Source: Paenibacillus methanolicus
GTDB lineage: Bacteria; Bacillota; Bacilli; Paenibacillales; Paenibacillaceae
Length of the DNA stretch: 64,000 nucleotides
Assembly (NCBI RefSeq): GCF_008124765.1
Contig: NZ_VNHS01000005.1
Coordinates: forward strand, 248,001 to 312,000
Direction: 5' to 3'
In this document: positions 27,664 to 34,909 of the stretch, in pieces
Layout of the letters: each line of letters begins with the position of its first letter
How positions within the stretch are numbered: position 1 is the stretch's first letter
Notes under the pieces: generated by a model
Database searches by the model: none
What the model was told of the DNA's origin: nothing
The model's input: the letters and a program-made list of their open reading frames with translations, nothing else
Position numbers and translations under genes: made by a program

Positions 27664-27699
27664 GAATAAGGCAACCGCTGCCGTGCGGTTGCCTTATTC
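27664..27699. terminator. Bidirectional terminator
   Basis: GAATAAGGCAACCGC and GCGGTTGCCTTATTC form a perfect 15-bp stem around six bases, between convergent genes. Confidence 0.88.
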
Positions 27700-27714
27700 G
27701 TCGTGACGATTGTG

Positions 27715-28185
27715 TTAATCCCACACCCTGGGCCGGGGCAAGCCTGCGGTGCGCATATAGTCCAGCAGCTGGCCGGCATGGACCGATTCATGGTAGGCAA
27801 TTCGCAGAAGCATGTCGCCTAACGAACGCACATAGCCGACGTCGCTTCGATCGATCTGAACGTTGGACAAATCCGCGTCGGTATACCCTTTGACGGTCTC
27901 CAAGAAGGCGGCCCGATAAGGGCGCGAAAAGGCGATCTCTTCATCGATCGTCGTGAAAGCGCGCGGCTCATAAGGTGAATCGTAGTCTGTCAGACTGCCT
28001 CGATTCATTAAGGCCAGGTGATAATAATGTTCGCTATCGAGGACATGGCGGATCATGTCTTTCATGCTCATTGCATCCGGGTCCGGTCTCCAGTCCATAT
28101 ACGCGGTCGGGATGCTCGCCCACAGGAGCAAGCTTCTGCGTCTAACTTCTTCTAAGTTCCATACGATGGCGTCAATTGCGTGCAT
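27715..28185 (-). CDS. DinB family protein
   Basis: A 156-residue DinB/YfiT-like four-helix protein: MIRHVLDSEHYYHLALMNRG and the C-terminal AYHESVHAGQLLDYMRTAG supply the family's histidines (HxxxH in the last helix). It shares the fold but little sequence with the DinB protein at 25892. AAAGGAACC precedes the ATG. Confidence 0.85.
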   Translation of the reverse strand: MHAIDAIVWNLEEVRRRSLLLWASIPTAYMDWRPDPDAMSMKDMIRHVLDSEHYYHLALMNRGSLTDYDSPYEPRAFTTIDEEIAFSRPYRAAFLETVKGYTDADLSNVQIDRSDVGYVRSLGDMLLRIAYHESVHAGQLLDYMRTAGLPRPRVWD

Positions 28186-28248
28186 AGGGTGGTTCCTTTC
28201 TACAACAGAATGAAGCCATTATACCAGAACTTATGTTCGCGGTGAACT

Positions 28249-30327
28249 TTACTGACTCGCCGATTTATAGATCCACTTGCCGTTTCGATCCAAGTAGCCT
28301 TGCTGCGTACCGTCTTTGACCCAGGCCGCTCCCTTCGAATACGGTTTTATTTCCGTAAAGACATAGCCAGTCACGGTTTTGCCGTTGCTGCCCAGCACAG
28401 CCCATTTGCCATTCTTGCGGACCGCAGCCAGCCCTTCGCTGAACATCGCGGCGTCATCGAATTGTGCGGAGATCACCATTTTACCTGAAATCGAGGCATA
28501 GCCCCATTTACCATTGGTCTTGACTGGCGCAAGACCGCTCCCGCCATGGCCTTTCGCTGCTTCATACTGAGGTTTGATGAACCATGAGCCATTCTTGGAG
28601 ATGAAGCCCCACTTGCCGTTCAGCGATACGGGAGCAGCTTTGTCTGAGAAAGACTCGGCTGCTTGGTACTTGGCCGGAATAACGACTTTACCTGACTTAT
28701 CGATAAAGCCCCATTTTCCGTTGATCCGGACGGCTGCGAGGCCGCCGGAGAACGATCGCGCTTCTGCGTATGCAGGGGGAATTCTCATTTTGCCGGTCTG
28801 ATCCAAGTACCCCCATTTACCGCCTTGCAGCACGGCAGCCATTCCTTCGGAAAAGGACTCGGCGGCGTTGTACCCGCCTTTGCCGACGTCTTTCCCCAGT
28901 TTGTTGATATAGGTCCAGCCTGTTGGTAGTTTAACGGCAGCCAGGCCTTCATGATATTCCCTGACCACTTGAAACTCTTTGAGGAAAGGGCGCTTGCCCG
29001 ATTCGTCAATGAAGGTCCACAGACTGTCCGATGCCCGTTGGACTGCGGCGAGTCCTTCCGAATAGGGCAAGGTCTTAAAATAGATCTGGCTATCTTTGAT
29101 AGGCGAGTAATGCTCGTCCAGATACGTCCATCTTAACCCGTCTTTGGGAATAGGGAGCGTATAATGAAGGTCGGGCGAAGTGGTCGATACTCTAGTGGGG
29201 GGCATCACGTTATGAGTGATATTGGCAATCTCGCCGTTACGGTTTTGTCCCCATCTATAAAGAGTCCCGTCATGGGTCAACGCAACCGTGATCTCTTCGC
29301 CGCTGGTCACCGCTGCTACATCCTGAATACCCTTTAGGAGGACGGGCTTTGTATGAGAAGAAGTCGTGCCGTCTCCGACTTGACCATAGTTATTGGGCCC
29401 CCATGACCAGACTTCACCTTCTTTCGTTACGGCCTTAGTTCCCGAAATTTCAATAAGATCGGTCAGATCTATAAGCTTGTAAGGCTTATCGCTGTAAGCA
29501 TGTACGTCGGAGCCTACGCCCAAGCTGCCCTGATAATTAAGGCCCCATTTCCAGACCGTTCCGTCTTGGAGTACCGCCATGTCTTCGGAAATGAGCGATA
29601 CTTGGTCAAGCGCTTCAAACCGTTCGGGGACCGTTACTACTTGCTCAACGCACGACCCGCGTTCGGCGTTACATTCGGGAACGCTACCCCAACGCCATAG
29701 TTTTCCTTTGTCATCGACGGCATAACTTTGATCGAAAGAAGCATACAGCGCCTTAATGTTCGACAATTGCGATACCTGAACCGGATTCGGCTCGAATGTT
29801 GTTGCGTGGCCTGTACCAAGCTCTCCTTTGCTGTTGCGTCCCCAGCCCCATACGGTGCCGTCTTTTTTGAGCACAAGCGTATAAAATGCGCTATCCGCTA
29901 CCCCAACGACATTATTGATGCCTTCGACCCGCTTGGGCACGTGGCTCAGTTGAATATCCGCCGCGGTCGCACCAGGCATGTTAGCTCTATAATTGCCCCA
30001 CTGCCAAACTTCTCCGGCCTCCGTGACGGCCGTGGAATGCGCGTAGCCCGCAGCGATCAAGCGTACATGACCAATACCTGCAATCCGGAAGGGCGCGACA
30101 TGGTAATCCATCCGTTCATCTCCAAGCTGACCGCTTATGTTTGTTCCCCAACCCCATACATTTCCATTATTATCCAATGCTAGAAAGTGATAATATTCTC
30201 CGGCGATGGCGGTAAATTTCGGCGTTTCGTCTCCTTGCGTGGTAGCTGCCAAGGAAACGGGCGCTTGTCCGAGCGCTAAACTAAAAGTTAACAGCCATAG
30301 CATGGCGATGATCCATTTGCGATTCAA
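28249..30327 (-). CDS. Secreted RCC1-repeat / WG-repeat fusion protein
   Basis: A 692-residue protein with signal peptide (to about residue 28), then about seven RCC1-type blades (residues 35-390; each with a GxVWxWGxNxxGQLG signature) that should close into a propeller, then about seven WG repeats (about 400-690; GKWGFIDKSGKVVIPAKYQ-like units of 45-50 residues). Both repeat types are binding scaffolds. Function unknown; the fusion of the two is uncommon. No enzyme motif is seen. The ATG follows AAGGGG at longish distance. A secreted or surface role is inferred. Confidence 0.85.
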   Translation of the reverse strand: MNRKWIIAMLWLLTFSLALGQAPVSLAATTQGDETPKFTAIAGEYYHFLALDNNGNVWGWGTNISGQLGDERMDYHVAPFRIAGIGHVRLIAAGYAHSTAVTEAGEVWQWGNYRANMPGATAADIQLSHVPKRVEGINNVVGVADSAFYTLVLKKDGTVWGWGRNSKGELGTGHATTFEPNPVQVSQLSNIKALYASFDQSYAVDDKGKLWRWGSVPECNAERGSCVEQVVTVPERFEALDQVSLISEDMAVLQDGTVWKWGLNYQGSLGVGSDVHAYSDKPYKLIDLTDLIEISGTKAVTKEGEVWSWGPNNYGQVGDGTTSSHTKPVLLKGIQDVAAVTSGEEITVALTHDGTLYRWGQNRNGEIANITHNVMPPTRVSTTSPDLHYTLPIPKDGLRWTYLDEHYSPIKDSQIYFKTLPYSEGLAAVQRASDSLWTFIDESGKRPFLKEFQVVREYHEGLAAVKLPTGWTYINKLGKDVGKGGYNAAESFSEGMAAVLQGGKWGYLDQTGKMRIPPAYAEARSFSGGLAAVRINGKWGFIDKSGKVVIPAKYQAAESFSDKAAPVSLNGKWGFISKNGSWFIKPQYEAAKGHGGSGLAPVKTNGKWGYASISGKMVISAQFDDAAMFSEGLAAVRKNGKWAVLGSNGKTVTGYVFTEIKPYSKGAAWVKDGTQQGYLDRNGKWIYKSASQ

Positions 30328-30405
30328 TTGATTTGCCCCTTAACTTGTGAATTTAGCTATCAGCCCAATACAATGCAATGGCCTGGGCTTCTTACGCATG
30401 TACGG

Positions 30406-30975
30406 CTAGTCATTTCGTGCCATATTTCGAATAATTAATTCAGGGGAATTTGGGGTCGAATACCAGTCGAAATGAGAATGACCCAGGTAAGAATCGGCCA
30501 ATTGGGCGCAAGAGTGGGTCAACAATTCGGAGCCAAGTTTGGATACGTTTAGCAGAGCATGATGTGGATTGGCCTGAATTCTCAGCTGCTTCTCGTATTT
30601 CCAGCGAGTCCTGATACTCCAGAATGTCTCATCGGTAGCGGTATCAACCGATAATTCAAGTCTTTCTATTTTTGAATGAAGAAGCGCAGACGTTATTTCT
30701 TTCGCCCGTTTAAAGTTTAAAGGGTGCACTGCCCCGTTAAAAATAAAAAGATTTGTATGCGTTTGATTGTCGCGTTGAAGATAAATGACATCGTTCGTCT
30801 CATGGACATGTCTAAAAAGACGGGACAACCGCGCCATCTCCGGGCAATCCTCGGCATCTATTAGTATAAAATGCCCCGCTTCTTCTTTAACGCGAATCCC
30901 AATATCGCTTTGCAATATATGTATGACATTCACGTTTAACGTGCCGGGTAAAATCGTGTGACGATTTAAGATCAA
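30406..30975 (-). CDS. Hypothetical protein
   Basis: An about 189-residue protein read from TTG 30975, which has GCGGAGG 9 bases upstream; an in-frame ATG at 31029 lacks a site. No signal peptide or membrane span. It is AT-richer than the neighbours. Sequence pieces such as VKEEAGHFILIDAEDCPEMARL look like a compact alpha/beta protein but no family was recognised. Confidence 0.5.
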   Translation of the reverse strand: MILNRHTILPGTLNVNVIHILQSDIGIRVKEEAGHFILIDAEDCPEMARLSRLFRHVHETNDVIYLQRDNQTHTNLFIFNGAVHPLNFKRAKEITSALLHSKIERLELSVDTATDETFWSIRTRWKYEKQLRIQANPHHALLNVSKLGSELLTHSCAQLADSYLGHSHFDWYSTPNSPELIIRNMARND

Positions 30976-31059
30976 AATGCCGCGCCTCCGCTGTGAGAAT
31001 ATCCTCAGTATGCCATTATGCAGCAGCATTTTGGAAGCCTTAGAAATTTACCAATGGGG

Positions 31060-31410
31060 TTATATTCTAGGACCGTAGCTGTAATCGCGGAATTTGTCGA
31101 TACAATATCCTCTTGTTCTCCCTTGCCCCTCGCATTCTTCATAGATCTCTTCAATCGGACTCTTTGGCGGCGTTATCCGGAACGTAAATGGCATCAGTCG
31201 ATCCGAAATGCCGCGATAACTCAAAGGCAATACTTCTAAAGTGATCTCTGAATTTGATCTCGAGATCATTAAGTACAAAAGTAAGCCGGCGAGTATAATG
31301 TTCCACCATGCAAACTTGTTCCGAAAAAGTAAGGCTAAGTCCGCAAGGACCGCTCAGACAAGTCGTGCCGCCGGTGCGCCCATGGTGTTATTCATTTTTG
31401 ATAGTTCCAT
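31060..31410 (-). pseudogene. Possible broken small membrane-protein gene
   Basis: On the minus strand a frame opens at ATG 31410, meets an in-frame TGA at 31354-31356 after 18 codons, and then stays open to 31060, encoding a hydrophobic span (WWNIILAGLLLYLMIS) and a soluble tail with two Cys. No ribosome binding site is evident for either part; the only later start, TTG 31278, falls inside the hydrophobic span. A decayed gene is the simplest reading, but coding is not proven. Confidence 0.3.
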
Positions 31411-31531
31411 TGTACAATCCGTTATTGAAATCGAACAGATCCTAACAAATCCTTATCTCATTAGCTGTTGAGCAATGAATTCGCGTGTATTGGAAACAAG
31501 TCTGGTAATGAGACTAACTATATTTCAATAA
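31411..31531. other. AT-rich gap before the mannan operon 1 promoter
   Basis: I see no gene, RNA or clear site here apart from AT-rich sequence leading into the GTTGAA operators at 31532. Confidence 0.5.
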
Positions 31532-31615
31532 GTTGAATTAAATTTTATTGAATTAGTTAAAATATGTTGAACTATAAGTTTCAACATGTTAAAATCGTTT
31601 CTGTAAGCGATATCA
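31532..31615 (+). promoter_or_regulatory. Promoter, GTTGAA operator and cre site of mannan operon 1
   Basis: TTGAAC (31567-31572) and TAAAAT (31590-31595) are 17 bases apart. The inverted repeat GTTGAACTATAAGTTTCAAC (31566-31585) lies between and over them, and another GTTGAA is at 31532. TGTAAGCGATATCA at 31602-31615 matches the cre consensus TGWNANCGNTNWCA exactly and covers the transcription start. Together they predict substrate-specific control plus CcpA repression. Confidence 0.75.
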
Positions 31616-31647
31616 AATTACATCATGCCTTAAGGGGGATTCATGCA

Positions 31648-32997
31648 ATGAAGAAGTTCGGTTTAGTGCTGGTTACGGTCTTCATGACGGTCGCGCTTCT
31701 CGCCGCTTGCGGCGGCGGCAATGGAGGCAACAACGGGGGCAACGCGGTAAACAACGGCGGTGATGCGGCGAACGCAGGCAACGGCGGCGGCAATGCCGGA
31801 TCCGAGAACGCGGGCGGCAACGCCAATGCGGCGGAAGGCGGCGACATCAGCGGCACGATAACGTTCCTGACGAACCGCACGGACATGATCGACAAGGAAT
31901 ACGTCGATTACGCGAAGCGCTTCAAAGAGAAATATCCGAACGCGGACGTGAAATTCGAAGCGGTCACCGACCTGGATAAGACAACGAAGATCCGCATCGC
32001 CTCCGGCGAGTTCCCGGACGTCGTGCTTGTCCCGACGCTGCCGAACAGCGATCTGCCGAAATATTTCGCGCCGCTCGACGATCTCGGCCTGAACGAGCGC
32101 ATCTACTTCAAGGACTATAAGTCGTTCGAAGGCAAAGTGTACGGCATCTCCGCGGGCGGCAGCACGACAGGCATCGTGTACAACAAGAAAGCGTTCGCCG
32201 ATGCGGGCGTAACCGCAGTGCCGAAGACGCTGGACGAATTCTACGCGGCGGCGGAGAAACTGAAAGCCAAAGGCATCGTACCGCTCGCTTCCAACTTCAA
32301 GGATCAATGGACGCTCTATCCGTGGGCATCCGAGGTGCCGTCCTCGATCGCGGGCAACGCGAACCTGAACAACGAGCGCGTGAACAGCGACACGCCTTAT
32401 ACGCTGGATAACCCGTACGGCCAAGCGATGACGATCATCCGCACGATGTACGAGAAAGGCTACCTCGAGCCGGACGTCAACTCCACGAACTGGGAGCAAT
32501 CCAAGAAAGACATCGCCAGCGGCAAATTCGCGATGTACTTGCTCGGCAACTGGGTTATCCCGCAAGTCATCGAAAGCGGCACGACGAGCGACAACGTCGG
32601 TTTCTTCCCGATGCCGTACGACAACTCCGGCAAAGTGAACGTGGCGCTCGCGCCGGACTGGGGTTATGGCGTCAACAAGGACAGCAAGAACTTGGCGACG
32701 GCGAAGGCCTTCGTCAAGTGGATGGTCGAAGAGTCCGGATTCGACGACTTCGCGGGCTTCATTCCGGTCCTGAAGGATAAAGAAGCGAAGGTCGCGCAGC
32801 TCTCCGAATTCAACAGCTTCAGCCCGAATTACATCGAAGCGGTGTCGGACACGCCGGAGACGACGGAAGTCGTGAACAAGGCGCAAATCGTCAAGGAAGC
32901 GCTCGTGCAGGAGTTCGTCCTGGCGAAAGATCCGCAGCAAATTCTAGACAAGTACAACAAGCAATGGGCGAAAGCGAAGAAAGCCGTTCTTAAATAG
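31648..32997 (+). CDS. Sugar ABC transporter substrate-binding lipoprotein
   Basis: A 449-residue family 1 extracellular solute-binding lipoprotein: lipobox LLAAC (Cys21), Gly/Asn-rich linker (to about 75), then the two-lobe fold (GTITFLTNRTDMIDKEYVDY start; YGISAGGSTTGIVYNKKAF; NWVIPQVIESG; DWGYGVNKDSKN). AAGGGGG precedes ATG 31648. Located first in the operon with two CUT1 permeases and two glycosidases, it most likely captures manno-oligosaccharides; the ligand is inferred from context only. Confidence 0.92.
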   Translation: MKKFGLVLVTVFMTVALLAACGGGNGGNNGGNAVNNGGDAANAGNGGGNAGSENAGGNANAAEGGDISGTITFLTNRTDMIDKEYVDYAKRFKEKYPNADVKFEAVTDLDKTTKIRIASGEFPDVVLVPTLPNSDLPKYFAPLDDLGLNERIYFKDYKSFEGKVYGISAGGSTTGIVYNKKAFADAGVTAVPKTLDEFYAAAEKLKAKGIVPLASNFKDQWTLYPWASEVPSSIAGNANLNNERVNSDTPYTLDNPYGQAMTIIRTMYEKGYLEPDVNSTNWEQSKKDIASGKFAMYLLGNWVIPQVIESGTTSDNVGFFPMPYDNSGKVNVALAPDWGYGVNKDSKNLATAKAFVKWMVEESGFDDFAGFIPVLKDKEAKVAQLSEFNSFSPNYIEAVSDTPETTEVVNKAQIVKEALVQEFVLAKDPQQILDKYNKQWAKAKKAVLK

Positions 32998-33000
32998 GTC

Positions 33001-33035
33001 GTTCAAAAAGACGCTGAATGGTCGCCTTTTTGAAC
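33001..33035 (+). terminator. Intercistronic stem-loop after the binding-protein gene
   Basis: GTTCAAAAAG pairs with CTTTTTGAAC. Together with the next hairpin it probably lowers downstream transcription or stabilises the upstream message, as is common after binding-protein genes. Confidence 0.65.
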
Positions 33036-33069
33036 ACGTTCTTAAATAAGCACTCGGCGTTTGGGACCA

Positions 33070-33103
33070 GGCGGGTTATCTGGGGAGGGATAGCCCGCCT
33101 TTT
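33070..33103 (+). terminator. Attenuating terminator inside mannan operon 1
   Basis: GGCGGGTTATC pairs with GATAGCCCGCC (one G-T pair), followed by TTTT. Confidence 0.75.
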
Positions 33104-33141
33104 CTATAGGCGAAAGACCGAGGCGGAAATGGAGTGGAACC

Positions 33142-34029
33142 ATGGGAAGCATCTCGTACAACGCGCAGCGCAAGCTGATTCTGATCGGATTTCTGGCGAT
33201 CCCGCTGCTGCTGCTTGGCCTTTTGACGTACTATCCCGCGGTCAAGCTGGTCTACTTAAGCTTCACCGATTGGGATGGCATCAGCTCCGAGAGCATGTGG
33301 CTTGGCTTTGAGAATTACAAGGAAATTTTTACGAACCCCGATTTATTCGGCGTCTTTCTTCATCAGATTCCTTACGCGCTAATTGGCATTATCCAAAATA
33401 TCGTTGCGATTCTGTTCGCCGTCATCCTGAATTCCAGGCTGAAGGGGCGGAATTTCTTCCGCGTGCTGCTGTTTCTGCCGTTCATCATGAACGCGGTCGC
33501 CGTGGCTTTCATGTTCCAATATGTGCTCGATACGACGAATGGCTCGCTGAACGGACTGCTCGGGGCGCTCGGCCTCTCGTCCTTGCAGCAAAGCTGGCTA
33601 GGCAATGCTTCTCTTGTCAACTATTCGCTGGCTTCCATCGGATTCTGGCGGTTTATGGGGTATAACATGGTCATTTATTTGGCGGCGCTCCAGGCGATTC
33701 CGGGCGATATGTACGAGGCGGCCAGGATCGACGGCGCAGGCCGGTTCCAGACGCTGTGGTACATGACGCTGCCAAACCTGACGAAGATCATTCAGCTCAA
33801 CATGTTCCTGACGATCAGCGGCGCGCTCGCCGTGTTCGATCTGCCGTTCGTCCTGACCAAAGGGGGCCCGGCCGGCGCGAGCGAGACGTTCCTGCTCAAG
33901 ACGATCGAGACGGCCTTCCAGTTCAACAATTTCGGGTTGGCGTCGGCGATGAGCGTCGTCCTGCTGCTGCTTACGATCGTCGTCCTCGGCATCCAGAACG
34001 CCGTCATCAATCGCAGAGGAGGGGAGTAA
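33142..34029 (+). CDS. Sugar ABC transporter permease (MalF type)
   Basis: A 295-residue CUT1 permease with six spans and the EAA loop YEAARIDGAGRFQTLWYMTLP (about residues 191-211), which docks the ATPase. It forms the import channel with the next gene product. Start ATG 33142 follows GGAGTGG. Confidence 0.92.
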   Translation: MGSISYNAQRKLILIGFLAIPLLLLGLLTYYPAVKLVYLSFTDWDGISSESMWLGFENYKEIFTNPDLFGVFLHQIPYALIGIIQNIVAILFAVILNSRLKGRNFFRVLLFLPFIMNAVAVAFMFQYVLDTTNGSLNGLLGALGLSSLQQSWLGNASLVNYSLASIGFWRFMGYNMVIYLAALQAIPGDMYEAARIDGAGRFQTLWYMTLPNLTKIIQLNMFLTISGALAVFDLPFVLTKGGPAGASETFLLKTIETAFQFNNFGLASAMSVVLLLLTIVVLGIQNAVINRRGGE

Positions 34030-34033
34030 TCGC

Positions 34034-34864
34034 ATGACGACCAGACGTTTCGATTTCGTTCAACCGATCAAATATGTGTTCCTGCTTATCGGCGCATTCG
34101 TCGTGTTGTTCCCGCCTTACGTGGTGCTGGTGAACGCGTTCAAGCGGGAGGACGAGGGCGGCAGTCCGTTCGCGCTGCCGGCCAGCTTCCTGAACATGGA
34201 CAATTTCAAGACCGTGTTCGAACGCGCCGACCTTGGGCATGCCTTCCTGAACACGCTTGTTATTATCGTCGCGTCTCTGATCGGTAACATCATTCTGGGC
34301 ACGATGGTCGCGTTCGCGCTCGGGCGCATCGAGTTCCGAGGCAAAGGCATCATTCTCGGCGCATTCCTGTTCGCCACACTCATCCCGACGATTACGACGC
34401 AGGTCGTCGTCTTCTCGCTGCTGCAGGACTTGGGGCTGTACAACACGCTCGGCGCGCCGATCATGCTGTTCATCGGTGCAGACGTCGTGCAAATCTACAT
34501 CTACTTGCAGTTCATTAAGAACATTCCGGAAGAGCTGGACGAAAGCGCGATGATGGACGGCGCGAGCCTGTTCCGCATTTACCGGACGGTCATCTTCCCG
34601 CTGCTCGGTCCGGCAACGGCGACGCTCGTCATTCTGAAGACGATCAACATTTACAACGAGCTGTATATTCCGTTCCTGTATATGCCCAAGACCGAGCTGG
34701 TCGTCGTCTCGACTTCGATCATGCGCTTCGCGGGCAACAATCAGGCGCAGTGGGGCAATATTTGCGCGGCGATCCTGCTCATCATGATTCCGACGGTCGT
34801 GATGTATTTGTTCCTGCAGAAATACATTTTCTCCGGCGTGACGAGCGGCGCGGTCAAAGGGTAA
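34034..34864 (+). CDS. Sugar ABC transporter permease (MalG type)
   Basis: A 276-residue CUT1 permease with six spans; EAA-like loop is DESAMMDGASLFRIYRTVIFP (about 171-191), where the usual EAA begins ESA. It starts 5 bases after the MalF-type gene. No ATPase gene is present in the operon, so a shared MsmK/MsmX-type ATPase elsewhere is expected. Confidence 0.92.
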   Translation: MTTRRFDFVQPIKYVFLLIGAFVVLFPPYVVLVNAFKREDEGGSPFALPASFLNMDNFKTVFERADLGHAFLNTLVIIVASLIGNIILGTMVAFALGRIEFRGKGIILGAFLFATLIPTITTQVVVFSLLQDLGLYNTLGAPIMLFIGADVVQIYIYLQFIKNIPEELDESAMMDGASLFRIYRTVIFPLLGPATATLVILKTINIYNELYIPFLYMPKTELVVVSTSIMRFAGNNQAQWGNICAAILLIMIPTVVMYLFLQKYIFSGVTSGAVKG

Positions 34865-34909
34865 GCCGCCGGCTCTCCCTGCTTACACGCGGAAGAAGGA
34901 GCGGTTACG

